Below are positions 26,071 to 34,743 of a DNA stretch of 64,000 nt, piece after piece. Made by a program: the position numbers and the translations under genes. This stretch comes from Lentibacillus sediminis (lineage in GTDB: Bacteria > Bacillota > Bacilli > Bacillales > Amphibacillaceae), in contig NZ_NIXK01000003.1 in NCBI RefSeq assembly GCF_002763455.1, positions 248,001 through 312,000 of the forward strand. The letters run 5' to 3'. Position 1 is the first letter of the stretch, and each line of letters starts with the position of its first letter. Under the pieces are notes generated by a model. The model worked only from the letters and a program-made list of their open reading frames with translations. It did not search any database and was not told the origin of the DNA.

Positions 26071-26086
26071 CAAGGATGAGCGGATG

Positions 26087-26117
26087 AAGACTGTCTCAGG
26101 CGGGAGGCAGTCTTTTT
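26087..26117 (+). terminator. Intrinsic terminator of yisL
   Basis: Stem AAGACTGTCTC / GAGGCAGTCTT (one G-U pair) with a short loop and a T run. Confidence 0.8.
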
Positions 26118-26237
26118 CCATGTGGATGTTTTTTTGTGAACTATTTTCAACATTGTAAGGGATTTCCTTGAAAAATTACGGCAAAGCTTAATAATAGAAG
26201 GAAGACCTTTTGATATTAAAGGATTAGGGGTATACAT

Positions 26238-27728
26238 ATGTGGAAAAAAATGACAGCAGTACTGCTGTTAGTGATGGTCATCTTTAGCTGTGCTTTTCCT
26301 GTTTCCGCTGAGGAACAAGCAGTCCAGGAAGAAATTATTTATCATATTATGGTGGATCGGTTTAACAATGGGGACCGTTCCAATGATGAACAAGTCAATA
26401 CGGAAAATCCGAATGCCTATCAGGGCGGCGACCTTCAGGGAATTATCATGAAGCTGGACGACCTGCAGGAAATCGGAGTAACCACTCTGGTGCTTTCACC
26501 CATCATGGCCAATGCGCCGGACGGATTCCATGGCTACTGGATTGAGGATTTCTTTGCCGTGGAAGAGCAATTTGGCACGATGAAAGATCTGCAGGAACTG
26601 GTTGGTGCGGCACATGAGCGGGGGATGAAGGTAGTGCTTGAGTTTGTGACGAACTATGCGGCAACTTCCTACTCGCAGGCTGCAGATACAAATTGGACAA
26701 GGGAAGCGGCGGATGTGACAGCAGACTGGGCAGAGCAGACCGTAGCACTGAACCAGGAAAATACTGAAGTTGCGGCCCATCTATTGGATGCAGCACAATT
26801 CTGGATGCAGGAGACAAATATCGACGGCTTCCAGCTCCATGCGGTGGACCAGGCTTCCCCGGAGTTCTTACAGATATTTACCGAGGAAATCAAAGAAATA
26901 AATCCTGATTTTTATTTATTTGGAGACATTCTCATGGAGGATGAGAATCGAGAAGAGATCTTGAGGAGCACGGCGTTGGACGCAATAGACAATCCAACCA
27001 TGCATGAAGTTATGGCAGATGTCTTTGCACAGCCGGGGGTGCCTGTTTCAGAGATTTATCAGACCTGGGAAGAGGCGGGCAGCAACTCTGATATTCTTTA
27101 TATGGATCATTTTTACAGTGAACGGTTTACCCAAAAACTGGCGGAAAACGGACGCAATAATCTTACCGCTTGGACGCTGGCACTTACCTATATGTATACA
27201 GCTCCCGGTGTGCCGCAGATTCTGCAGGGAACGGAACTGTCGATGTACGGGGAGGATGCTCAAGACTCACAGCGGCTTGTTCCCTTTAACAGCGGAAATC
27301 CCGAGTTGACGGAATTTCATAATCGGATTTCTTCGTTAAAACATGCATTTCCGGCTTTATCGCTTGGTGAATTTGAAATGGTGGGATCGAGCGGTGCAAT
27401 GAGTGTGTTTAAGCGATCTTATGAGCATGAAACAATGTTTATTGCGATTAACAATGATACAGAGTCGCAGATGGTGCCGGTAACTGATGTTGCAGAAGGA
27501 ATGCAGCTGCGGGGCTATCTGGCCGATAATATTGTCCGGGAGGATGCGAATGGTGAGTTTAAAATCGCTATTCCGAGAGAATCGACCGAAGTTTATGTGG
27601 TCGAGCCGGACAGGGGACTGAACTGGGGGCTGATCGGCTTTGCCGGCGGGGTGATTCTTTTGTTTATCGGAGGAGTCGCATTTTTGAGTTATAAGCAGCG
27701 GAAACGGAATAAGGCGGAATCTGTGTGA
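26238..27728 (+). CDS. Membrane-anchored GH13 (alpha-amylase fold) protein, catalytic residues lost
   Basis: A 496-residue exported protein: signal peptide at 1-24 (cleavage after VSA), a GH13 barrel from about 32 to 400, a beta-rich C-domain, a membrane segment at about 464-485 and a short basic cytosolic tail. The fold is recognised by IIYHIMVDRFNNGD, YQGGDLQGI and GVPQILQGTELSM. The four GH13 regions are degraded: region I reads VVLEFVTNY (DxxxNH becomes ExxxNY), region II GFQLHAVDQ (nucleophile Asp becomes H201), region III LFGD (acid/base Glu becomes D230), region IV MDHFYSERF (NHD lost; the Asp position is Y293). Hydrolysis seems very unlikely; a sugar-binding or regulatory role is possible. 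The frame is intact, so it is not a decaying gene. Confidence 0.8.
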   Translation: MWKKMTAVLLLVMVIFSCAFPVSAEEQAVQEEIIYHIMVDRFNNGDRSNDEQVNTENPNAYQGGDLQGIIMKLDDLQEIGVTTLVLSPIMANAPDGFHGYWIEDFFAVEEQFGTMKDLQELVGAAHERGMKVVLEFVTNYAATSYSQAADTNWTREAADVTADWAEQTVALNQENTEVAAHLLDAAQFWMQETNIDGFQLHAVDQASPEFLQIFTEEIKEINPDFYLFGDILMEDENREEILRSTALDAIDNPTMHEVMADVFAQPGVPVSEIYQTWEEAGSNSDILYMDHFYSERFTQKLAENGRNNLTAWTLALTYMYTAPGVPQILQGTELSMYGEDAQDSQRLVPFNSGNPELTEFHNRISSLKHAFPALSLGEFEMVGSSGAMSVFKRSYEHETMFIAINNDTESQMVPVTDVAEGMQLRGYLADNIVREDANGEFKIAIPRESTEVYVVEPDRGLNWGLIGFAGGVILLFIGGVAFLSYKQRKRNKAESV

Positions 27729-27752
27729 CCCGGTTCGATTTATAGTGAAAGG

Positions 27753-27805
27753 AAAAACGCTTGGGGCTGAACTGAACTGCACTGAACTGCACCCCAAGCG
27801 TTTTT
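27753..27805. terminator. Bidirectional terminator after the GH13 gene
   Basis: A perfect 14-bp stem AAAAACGCTTGGGG / CCCCAAGCGTTTTT. The 25-base loop is made of repeats of CTGAACTG(CA). It separates the GH13 gene from the convergent SDR gene. Confidence 0.88.
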
Positions 27806-27829
27806 CATTGCAACCATGATACTGCTGCC

Positions 27830-28702
27830 TTATCCGTTCACAATCGCACCGCCGTTGACGTGGATCATTTGTCCGGAGACGTAGCTTGCGTCTTCACTGG
27901 CCAGATATACATAGGCGGGTGCAAGCTCTTTTGGTTGTCCGGGTCGCTTCATTGGCATATTTCCGCCGAACCCGTCCACTTTTTCTTTGCTGAAAGTTGC
28001 AGGGATCAGCGGTGTCCAGATCGGTCCGGGCGCAACTCCGTTAACCCGGATACCCTTTGGAGCGAATTCTTCGGACAGGGAGCGGGTAAAGGAAGTGATC
28101 GCTCCCTTTGTCGCCGAATAATCAATCAGATCCTTGCTGCCCTGATAAGCTGTGATCGAGGATGAGTTGATGATCGAGCTGCCCTCTTTTAAATTCGGCA
28201 ATACTGCTTTGGTAAGGTAAAACATGCTGAAAATATTGGTGCGGAAAGTCTTTTCCAACTGTTCACTGGTAATGTCCATGAAGCTTCCCTGTGGGTGCTG
28301 TTCTGCCGCATTATTGACCAGGATATCGATTTTATTGAACGTATCCAGTGTCTGGGTGGCGGCCGATTCACAAAATGCCTGGTTGCCGACATCTCCGTCA
28401 ATCAGCAGACATTTCCTGCCTTCCTGCTCCACTAGCCGCTTTGTTTCCTCGGCATCTTCATGTTCTTCAAGGTAAACAATTGCCACATCCGCGCCTTCCC
28501 GGGCGAAGTGAACACTGACAGCTCGTCCGATTCCGGAGTCCCCACCGGTGATCAGCGCGACTTTATCCTTCAGCTTGCCGCTTCCCTGGTAGGAATCATT
28601 TATATACTCCGGCTGGGGATGCATTTTTGATTCCACGCCCGGCTGTTTGTCTTGCTTCTGGGCCGGGGGGGTCTCTTTTCCATTTTCATGTTCCATTGGC
28701 AT
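27830..28702 (-). CDS. Short-chain dehydrogenase, general stress protein 39-like
   Basis: A 290-residue classical SDR oxidoreductase with the long N-terminal extension of the YdaD (GSP39)/YhxC/YhdF group. The NAD(P) site is ALITGGDSGIGRAV, then NNAAEQHP, the catalytic Ser in INSSSITAYQG, and YSATK (the Tyr-x3-Lys pair). The C-terminus ends GGAIVNG. The substrate is unknown. The frame is open six codons upstream, but AAGGAGG supports the ATG at 28702. A sigma-B-like promoter may lie upstream; the B. subtilis gsp39 relative is sigma-B controlled. Confidence 0.85.
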   Translation of the reverse strand: MPMEHENGKETPPAQKQDKQPGVESKMHPQPEYINDSYQGSGKLKDKVALITGGDSGIGRAVSVHFAREGADVAIVYLEEHEDAEETKRLVEQEGRKCLLIDGDVGNQAFCESAATQTLDTFNKIDILVNNAAEQHPQGSFMDITSEQLEKTFRTNIFSMFYLTKAVLPNLKEGSSIINSSSITAYQGSKDLIDYSATKGAITSFTRSLSEEFAPKGIRVNGVAPGPIWTPLIPATFSKEKVDGFGGNMPMKRPGQPKELAPAYVYLASEDASYVSGQMIHVNGGAIVNG

Positions 28703-28738
28703 GAAAATTTCCTCCTTCAAATTCGTGATAGTATAGAT

Positions 28739-28763
28739 TTACCCGAATTTGCTTGGTTCAATC
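28739..28763 (-). promoter_or_regulatory. Candidate sigma-B promoter of the SDR gene
   Basis: On the minus strand GATTGA, 13 bases, then GGGTAA; the sigma-B consensus is GTTTAA with 12-14 bases to GGGTAT. The -10 is a good match, the -35 weak. It lies about 37 bases before the start codon. Confidence 0.4.
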
Positions 28764-28822
28764 ATCAAAAGGGCCATGAATGCTTGCTGACAGAGGAAGA
28801 ATGTTTCCAAGAACAACAAAGA

Positions 28823-28852
28823 AAAAAGCCCTTTCCCAGGACTTTTTGACAG
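28823..28852 (-). terminator. Probable terminator of the YppF-like gene
   Basis: On the minus strand AAAAAGTCC pairs with GGGCTTTTTT (one G-U pair) around a short loop, ending in a T run about 20 bases after the stop of the small upstream gene. Confidence 0.6.
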
Positions 28853-28869
28853 GTATAAACTAAGTTTCT

Positions 28870-29049
28870 CTATTCATGTGCCGATTCCGCGCCTTCCTTA
28901 TTGAGGTAATAATAAATGTTCCGATATGAAATAATATCAATTTCTCCGCTAATGTACTTCTTCTGATAAAAATCCAGCACATCATTCAGGCTATCAGGTC
29001 CGTGATGCCGCTCGATTTCATAAGCAGCAAGCAAATCATTTAGCATCAT
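28870..29049 (-). CDS. YppF-like small protein, 59 residues
   Basis: A short gene between the SDR gene and the beta-propeller gene. AAGGAGG stands 6 bases before two adjacent ATG codons. The product starts MMLNDLLAAYEIERHHGPDS and continues with LDFYQKKYISGEIDIISYR. The latter (YISGEI-x-YR) is what I recall of the YppF family of small Bacillus proteins, whose function is unknown. A hairpin terminator follows. The assignment is from memory of the family; that it is a real gene is more certain than its name. Confidence 0.65.
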   Translation of the reverse strand: MMLNDLLAAYEIERHHGPDSLNDVLDFYQKKYISGEIDIISYRNIYYYLNKEGAESAHE

Positions 29050-29131
29050 GCCAATCCTCCTTCATCCAGTTCATGGACAACCTTGTTACCACTATATGAA
29101 AGGAGGACGGCAATCATGCCAGTAAGTTTTT

Positions 29132-31375
29132 TCAGTAAGACTGGTTTTGTTCAGGAAGCTGAACAGTTCCAAGAATGGTTTCCAATGCGATATCGTAAGC
29201 CGTTGCCTGGTCATGGGAAAATGTGTACAGGGTCCCATCAATGGAAACCATGCGCTGGATTCGCGACTTTTCATTAGGAAATTCCGTGTCCGCTTCCTGA
29301 TGGGTAATGCTGTCTTTCCAAACAATTCCTTCTACCGGTGTGATCTCGTAAAGCAAGGCGCCTTGATGGAGTAGGGTCTGGTTTTCATACACCATTCCTT
29401 CCTCTTTTACTGTTTCCGAGTTAAACAGGGTGGCAGGAAAACCGTACAGGCTGCTGTTTGGCTGCTGGAATAATGCTCTGTGATCATGGTTCAGCTCGGA
29501 ATAGGAGCCACTTTCCCCGATGACTTTACTGTATTTCTCTTTTGGGTTTTCCGGATCGCTCACATCGAATACCGAAATCTTTAATCCTTCCGTCCGCACA
29601 ATCGGTTCCTCGCCGTTTTGCAGCTGCTGGAGTGTAGTATGCTGGCCGAAACCAATGACATGATCTTCATCAAGCGGATGCAGATAATTGCTGAATCCGG
29701 GAATCTTCAACTCGCCTAATACTTCTGGATCCTGCGGGTTGCTCAGATCAATGACGAACAATGGATCTACCTGCCTAAACGTTACCATGTAGGCAACTTG
29801 ATCCATAAACCGGACACTGTAAATCCGTTCCCCCTCCGCAAGTCCCTCGACTTTTCCAAGGGGATTGAGACTAGTGTCAAAGGTGTAGAGATTATTTGTC
29901 GACGGTTCCTGCTCGGGAGGCCCCCACATCTCTCCCTTTGTGGTGGCAACTCGGAAAACGCCGTCCCGCTCATCCATGGCAAACTGGTTGATCAGCCTTC
30001 CCGGTACAACGGTCGATGTTTGATAAGAAACTGCGCCATCATCAATCACAAACTGCATGATTTTTGTATTGACTGCGGGGCTTGCAATCATACTGGTATT
30101 TGTTTCTTTAGAGATATCTCTCTTCTCATACTGATTCACAGCGAGATAGATATTATTTTCCGACATATAAAACTCATTGGAAGCGCCCAGATAGGTTTGC
30201 ACTTTTGCTTCTTCATCAAGATCCTGCAAATCAATCGAAGCAATCAGCAGATAGTTATTCTCCTGGCTTTCCGGGAAAAAGTACATATCCTCAAATGCCA
30301 CCGGCGCTCCTTCTGACTGAACGGCCGTATCTTTGAAAAAGGGTCTAGCCTCTGCGTCATCCTGCTGTTGAATCTGAAATGGTGGGTGATGGCTTGCGGT
30401 AAGGTAGAGCTGGCCGTCCATTTTCCGGGAAGTTTTGTACATCCCTTCCAGACTAACTTCGCGCACTTTCTCAAGTGCCGTTTTATCAGAAATATCATAT
30501 ATGTGTACGGTTGTCAGGTTTTGCTGAACGGGCATTGGCGCGATATCAATGGTATCTCCTGGCGGTGGCTCCGTTTCTTCCAGGCGGATCGGTTCATACG
30601 TATGGCCAACACTGATCAGCAAGTCACCCTCCAGGTAAATCTCCGCGGGGCGAAAGTTTTCTTCGGCAATGGTGCTTACTGCTGTGCTTTCTTCCCGATC
30701 GGCTGAGGTGATAACGATATCACTTGAGCGTGCGAAGTAAATATACTCTCCATCTGTTTTGATCAAATCTCCTTCATCGATGCCTGCTACTTGAACATTG
30801 GTTGTGGAAACGTCAGATGCCGCATTGCTTGTGATTGATTCCGCATTGCCGGCGCTTGATTCCGCTGTATCCATGCTGCTCTCCGTGGTGGTCACTCCGA
30901 CTTCTGCCTGCTCCCGCGCCAATTCCGGAGAGCGCTCTTTCAGCAGCTGAGCAAGCTGCTGTTGGTTCTCAATTTGCTCCAGCTCTGCAGCCGCGGTAAA
31001 TGAATGCGACAATGGGTTGGCGAGCTTTTTGCCGTTTGCTGCCTCGACTTTGTGGGAGATGGTGAGCTGATAAGAAGCATCGAGTTCGTAACCGGACGCC
31101 GGCGCTTTCAGTGTAAGAATGGTGTTTTCCTCATTCCACTCCAGGGTAACAGGCTGTTTTGCGCCTTCCTCACTGGTTATCCGGATAGTATCCTCCGTAA
31201 AGGTAGCGGGATTCATTGGTTCGGTAAAATGAACTGTCCAATCCTGGGAGATGGAAGCATAGCTGGACGGTGAGTGCAATTCTGCGGCAGGTTTTCCGAA
31301 TACAGCCAGGCTGCCCATAGTGACTGCTGTAACCAAAAGCACTGCGGCAGTAAACCAGATCAAATGCTTTTTCAT
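29132..31375 (-). CDS. Secreted beta-propeller domain protein with N-terminal Ig-like domain
   Basis: A 747-residue exported protein. An N-terminal signal or anchor segment (about 5-27) is followed by a Big_5-type Ig-like domain (about 35-130: SQDWTVHFTEPMNPATFTEDTI, then SYQLTISHKVEAANGK), a Ser/Glu/Ala-rich linker (about 145-195) and a C-terminal beta-propeller (about 200-740) starting TTNVQVAGIDEGDLIKTDGE, the signature of the Beta_propel family (COG4880). Such proteins are found outside the membrane in Bacillaceae and archaea; their function is unknown. GGAGGGTCAATTTT precedes the ATG. The gene is large and monocistronic. Confidence 0.8.
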   Translation of the reverse strand: MKKHLIWFTAAVLLVTAVTMGSLAVFGKPAAELHSPSSYASISQDWTVHFTEPMNPATFTEDTIRITSEEGAKQPVTLEWNEENTILTLKAPASGYELDASYQLTISHKVEAANGKKLANPLSHSFTAAAELEQIENQQQLAQLLKERSPELAREQAEVGVTTTESSMDTAESSAGNAESITSNAASDVSTTNVQVAGIDEGDLIKTDGEYIYFARSSDIVITSADREESTAVSTIAEENFRPAEIYLEGDLLISVGHTYEPIRLEETEPPPGDTIDIAPMPVQQNLTTVHIYDISDKTALEKVREVSLEGMYKTSRKMDGQLYLTASHHPPFQIQQQDDAEARPFFKDTAVQSEGAPVAFEDMYFFPESQENNYLLIASIDLQDLDEEAKVQTYLGASNEFYMSENNIYLAVNQYEKRDISKETNTSMIASPAVNTKIMQFVIDDGAVSYQTSTVVPGRLINQFAMDERDGVFRVATTKGEMWGPPEQEPSTNNLYTFDTSLNPLGKVEGLAEGERIYSVRFMDQVAYMVTFRQVDPLFVIDLSNPQDPEVLGELKIPGFSNYLHPLDEDHVIGFGQHTTLQQLQNGEEPIVRTEGLKISVFDVSDPENPKEKYSKVIGESGSYSELNHDHRALFQQPNSSLYGFPATLFNSETVKEEGMVYENQTLLHQGALLYEITPVEGIVWKDSITHQEADTEFPNEKSRIQRMVSIDGTLYTFSHDQATAYDIALETILGTVQLPEQNQSY

Positions 31376-31380
31376 AAAAT

Positions 31381-31737
31381 TGACCCTCCTGTCTTCTCTT
31401 TGATCACTTAGACGCCGATGGAAGGATTTTGTTACAATTTTGTGAAGAAAAAAGCGGAATTATTTTTATGGGGGATGAATGGCGGGGATGGGGAGCGTTT
31501 TGTGTAAGTTTTCTTTTGGCAAAATTGGTATCGGGATAGCTAAAATGTCCGATAGACGGTCGCTATCAGCCAAAACTAGTCACCAGAGCAGTCAAAATGT
31601 CCGCGAGAGCCTTTCTCAAGGACAAAAGTAACCGCCGAAGCACCCCAATTGTCCTCGAGGACTCCCGGCCAAAACCCACCCTAACAACAAAAAAACCTCC
31701 CGACCCGGCTCACAGATCAGAAGGAAGTTTGCATTCC
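31381..31737. repeat. Gene-free spacer with a degenerate ~51-bp tandem repeat
   Basis: Between the divergent flanks of the beta-propeller gene and degV there is no plausible gene. From about 31540 to 31680 the sequence is periodic: CTAAAATGTCC (31540), TCAAAATGTCC (31592) and CCCAATTGTCC (31643) are 51-52 bases apart, and CCAAAACTAGTC (31570), GACAAAAGTAACC (31621) and GCCAAAACCC (31668) follow the same step. The units are decayed. The degV terminator occupies the right end. Confidence 0.55.
31690..31733 (-). terminator. Intrinsic terminator of degV
   Basis: On the minus strand AAACTTCC and GGGAGGTTT pair around a long loop, followed by eight T residues, just after the degV stop codon. Confidence 0.7.
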
Positions 31738-32586
31738 TTATTCATTTTGGAAAAACAGTGCAATGGTGCCCGGGCCGGCATGGGCGCCGATGACGGACCC
31801 GACCATTTCAATGACGACTTCCTGCACGCCGAATTTTTCTTTAATCATGCTTGCGAGCTGTTCGGCACGTTCCAGGTCATCCCCGTGGCTGATGCCAATT
31901 GTCTGGTTCTCCCAATTCTTGCCGCGTTCTTTCATCAGTTCCAGCATCCGGGGAAACAGCTTTTTGGAACCTCTGATTTTTTCCAGTGGGACAAGTTTGC
32001 CGTTTTCCACATGGAGGATTGGTTTTATATTCAATAAGCCGCCGACAAAGGCCTGGGTTTTACTTACCCGGCCACCGCGTTTTAGGTATTCCAAATCATC
32101 AACGGTGAAAATATGTTCCATATGTTCGGCATGATCCGCTGCAGCAGTTGCAACTTCCTCTGCGGTAAAGCCTTCTTTGGCCATTTTTGCTGCATGGAGC
32201 ACCACAAGCCCAAAGCCGAGGGAAGCGGATTTGGTGTCCACAAGATGGATCGGGGCGTCAGGGTATTCCTCCTTGACTTCCTGTTCCATCATTTTAGCGG
32301 TCTGGTAGGTGCCGGATAATTCTGAAGAAAAGCCAACATACACTAATGGTTGATTTTTCTCTGCATAAGATGTGAAAATAGCTTTAAAGGTTTGCGGCGA
32401 CACTTGGGAGGTTTTCGTGCTTGAGCCCTTCCGCATTGCATCATAAACCGTTTTTGGATTGATTTCCCCATCTTTATAGTCTTTTTCGTCCAGATGAACT
32501 GTTAATGGTACCATTTCGATGTCAAATTCGTTATAATGTTTCTCTGATAAATCACATGCGGAATCAGTTAGAATTTTTACCGTCAT
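31738..32586 (-). CDS. yitS: DegV-family fatty acid-binding protein (YitS-like)
   Basis: A 282-residue DegV/FakB-type protein that binds a single fatty acid. The N-terminus MTVKILTDSACDLS and the central GFSSELSGTYQTAKM, LVDTKSASLGFG and YLKRGGRVSKTQAFVGGLLNIKPIL are family hallmarks. FakB proteins present fatty acids to the FakA kinase for phospholipid synthesis, but which DegV paralogues do this cannot be told from sequence. The neighbour yitT, divergently transcribed, matches yitS-yitT of B. subtilis. Confidence 0.85.
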   Translation of the reverse strand: MTVKILTDSACDLSEKHYNEFDIEMVPLTVHLDEKDYKDGEINPKTVYDAMRKGSSTKTSQVSPQTFKAIFTSYAEKNQPLVYVGFSSELSGTYQTAKMMEQEVKEEYPDAPIHLVDTKSASLGFGLVVLHAAKMAKEGFTAEEVATAAADHAEHMEHIFTVDDLEYLKRGGRVSKTQAFVGGLLNIKPILHVENGKLVPLEKIRGSKKLFPRMLELMKERGKNWENQTIGISHGDDLERAEQLASMIKEKFGVQEVVIEMVGSVIGAHAGPGTIALFFQNE

Positions 32587-32719
32587 TTTATCACCTACAT
32601 TTATATTATACTTGTACTTCTTATAGTTTAAAGCTATATTCTTGGTTAGTCAAAGGATATTTACTAATTTTTTAAAAACTGCAAACAATAATCGGCAGTT
32701 TGCCAGCAAGGAGGCAGTT

Positions 32720-33562
32720 ATGTTTTTAGTTGAGGCAAGACGAATTATTATCGTTATATTTGGTGCATTGCTTAATGCTGTATCATTGAATTTCTTCCTG
32801 ATTGAGGCCAATGTTTACGCCAGCGGCTTTACAGGAGCAGCTCAGCTCATGGCCAGTGTGTTTCAGGATTTTCTCGGGATTGGAATCAGTACAGGTATTT
32901 TGCTGTTTATCTTAAATATTCCGGTCGCAATTCTTGGCTGGTATAAGGTAGGGAAAGGTTTTACCGTTTACAGTGTGATTTCTGTCGTATTTGCTACGAT
33001 CTTTCTGGAAGTGCTGCCGGTTATATCTTTTTCCGATGACATCATACTGAATGCGGTATTTGGCGGTTTGATCGGCGGCGCCGGGGTAGGACTTACATTA
33101 AAAATCGGTGCGTCCACCGGCGGGATGGATATTGTAGCTATGGTCCTCTCCCGTATGAAGGACAGGCCCATTGGCACGTATTTCCTTACCTTGAATTCCG
33201 TGATTATCCTCATGGCAGGTGTGCTGTATGAGCCGGAAAATGCCTTGTACACCTTGCTTACTTTGTATGTCACGACAAGAGTAATCGATGCCCTGCATAC
33301 ACGGCACGAGAAGCTGACGGCGATGATTATTACCCACAAGGCAGTAGAACTGCAGCATGAGATTCATAAAACGATGCTGCGGGGGATAACCATTCTGCCA
33401 GCGAGGGGAGCATACACCAATTCCGATCAAAATATGCTCTATCTTGTAATCACCCGCTATGAATTGTATGATCTGGAGCGGATTATCAATGAGGTGGATC
33501 CGAAAGCATTTACCAATGTGATCCAGACTACCAACGTGTTTGGGCTGTTCCGGAAAGATTAA
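32720..33562 (+). CDS. yitT: YitT-family membrane protein (DUF161/DUF2179)
   Basis: A 280-residue protein with about five hydrophobic segments (DUF161, residues about 10-190) and a C-terminal cytosolic DUF2179 domain (about 215-270: GITILPARGAYTNSDQNMLYLVITRYEL). The motif GASTGGMDIVAMVLSRM lies in the middle of the membrane part. The transport substrate, if any, is unknown. The open frame extends 26 codons upstream, but AAGGAGGCAGTT directly before the ATG at 32720 sets the start. Confidence 0.85.
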   Translation: MFLVEARRIIIVIFGALLNAVSLNFFLIEANVYASGFTGAAQLMASVFQDFLGIGISTGILLFILNIPVAILGWYKVGKGFTVYSVISVVFATIFLEVLPVISFSDDIILNAVFGGLIGGAGVGLTLKIGASTGGMDIVAMVLSRMKDRPIGTYFLTLNSVIILMAGVLYEPENALYTLLTLYVTTRVIDALHTRHEKLTAMIITHKAVELQHEIHKTMLRGITILPARGAYTNSDQNMLYLVITRYELYDLERIINEVDPKAFTNVIQTTNVFGLFRKD

Positions 33563-33600
33563 GGCAGCAACACTTCTGCAGGAAAAAAGGAGAAACGAAA

Positions 33601-34002
33601 ATGAGGTATATCATCATAGCATTGGCACTGCTTATGCTCGCTGGCTGTGACAGCGGCGAGGATACAGCATCCGAGACGGAGGAAGGCCAAGAGGAAGAAG
33701 CTTCTCTCCAACTGAGGAACATCGAAGTGACAGTGGAGAACGGGCATGCTCTGCTCACTGCACAAGCGAACGGGGACGCTGAGGAGATTTATTATACGTT
33801 AGAACAAGGAGAAGAGGTGCTGATTGAAGAAACTTCCCTCTCCCTTGGGGAAGGCCATTACGGCTGGAGTGATGTGGAGCTGGAACTGAAACTTCCGGAA
33901 AATGCAGGTGATAGCGGGGAAGCGCCAGTCATCACGGTGTATGGCAAAAATGAAGCAGGGGAACAGGTAAATCCGAACTATATTCCTGTCGAGATGGAAT
34001 AA
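33601..34002 (+). CDS. Small acidic lipoprotein, unknown function
   Basis: A 133-residue predicted lipoprotein. The N-terminus MRYIIIALALLMLAGCDSG has a classic lipobox (LAGC, lipidated C17). A short acidic linker (residues about 19-34, mostly Glu) leads to one small beta-rich domain (about 37-130) with an Ig-like look (IEVTVENGHALLTAQANGDA... ITVYGKNEAGEQ). It follows yitT by 39 bases with an AAAGGAGAA box, so it may be co-transcribed with it. I do not recognise a family. Confidence 0.7.
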   Translation: MRYIIIALALLMLAGCDSGEDTASETEEGQEEEASLQLRNIEVTVENGHALLTAQANGDAEEIYYTLEQGEEVLIEETSLSLGEGHYGWSDVELELKLPENAGDSGEAPVITVYGKNEAGEQVNPNYIPVEME

Positions 34003-34008
34003 AAAAAG

Positions 34009-34040
34009 GCCAGCTGAATTCGTTCAGACTGGCTCTTTGC
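34009..34040 (+). terminator. Possible terminator after the lipoprotein gene
   Basis: GCCAG / CTGGC with extension AGCTGAA / TTCAGAC inside, followed by a poor T run (CTCTTTG). Confidence 0.4.
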
Positions 34041-34089
34041 ATCAGTGCAGGCTTGGTTTCGCAACTGTAAGCTGATACTTTATGTACGT

Positions 34090-34353
34090 TTAAAATCCAT
34101 ACCCTTCAATAACTTCAACCACTCTCGGTGTGAGGCTCTCCCACTCAGCGTCAAAATTTTTATTGACGGTAATAAAATTCTGGTAGCCAAATACGTTGTC
34201 CACGCCGTCCAATTCCATTAAATCATTGAGAATTTGATGTTCGCTTTCGTTTCCAGGCATAACGGAAATGCTGCTGGTTCCTTCAAAAATAAGCTTGTCA
34301 GATGTAAATTTACGTGCATTGGGATTAGGCGTTTCTTCTGCGCGAATTGTCAT
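34090..34353 (-). CDS. Nfu/NifU N-terminal-domain protein
   Basis: An 87-residue protein made only of the Nfu_N (scaffold protein Nfu/NifU N-terminal) domain: RAEETPNPNARKFTSDKLIFEGTSS is the conserved start, and LMELDGVDNVFGYQNFITVNK the second half. It lacks the CxxC Nfu domain, so by itself it does not bind an Fe-S cluster through cysteines. Stand-alone copies are common in Bacillaceae; the role is unknown. A typical ribosome binding site (GAGGGAATAC) precedes the ATG. Confidence 0.8.
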   Translation of the reverse strand: MTIRAEETPNPNARKFTSDKLIFEGTSSISVMPGNESEHQILNDLMELDGVDNVFGYQNFITVNKNFDAEWESLTPRVVEVIEGYGF

Positions 34354-34423
34354 TTCTTGTATTCCCTCCTCGTTCTGTTAATTCTATAGTAGCAGAATTA
34401 TTAACAAGAAAAAAGCGTAAACA

Positions 34424-34458
34424 ACTGCCCTCCAGCCTTTTAAGCCGGAGGGCAGTGC
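34424..34458 (-). terminator. Terminator at the end of the yitU small-protein operon
   Basis: A 9-bp stem CTGCCCTCC / GGAGGGCAG with further inner pairing, followed on the minus strand by TTGTTTACGCTTTTTT. Confidence 0.65.
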
Positions 34459-34545
34459 ACACTTGGATACAAGCCAAGTCCTTATTCCGCGGCAAATCCG
34501 TTTCATCCTAAGAATGAAGTGGAAATTGCCATTATGGTACGGAGG

Positions 34546-34743
34546 TTACTGCAACTGATTATGCTGTTTCAATTGCTGCTCCAGCTGTTGCAGCTGCTGC
34601 TGTTCTTCCGGAGAAGCCTCGCCGCGTGCAGCCTGAATGGCATTCTGTGCAGCCTGTTTGTCGGCCTGGGAGGCATTTCCCTGCCGGTTCATCATGTTGT
34701 TCACAGCGTTTTTGGCTTGTTGGAATAAATTGTTATTCGCCAA
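34546..34743 (-). CDS. Small DUF3813-like protein, 65 residues
   Basis: A short Gln/Asn-rich helical protein that starts MANNNLFQQAKNAVNNMMNR and ends with a heptad-like Gln/Leu stretch (EEQQQLQQLEQQLKQ). I believe it belongs to the DUF3813 group of small Bacillus proteins. The start is TTG, 6 bases after AGGAGGG, and directly abuts the TAA stop of the preceding 49-codon gene, so the two are almost surely translated together. Confidence 0.6.
   Translation of the reverse strand: MANNNLFQQAKNAVNNMMNRQGNASQADKQAAQNAIQAARGEASPEEQQQLQQLEQQLKQHNQLQ

Noticed and set aside
26238-27728. First reading of the GH13 gene as a normal alpha-amylase
   Set aside because: The fold is right, but every catalytic region carries disabling changes, so an enzymatic label would mislead.
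29083-29277. Plus-strand frame with an AAGGAGGACGG box before an ATG at 29116
   Set aside because: The box is good, but the frame is antisense to the conserved C-terminus of the beta-propeller gene and its protein looks like an antisense product.
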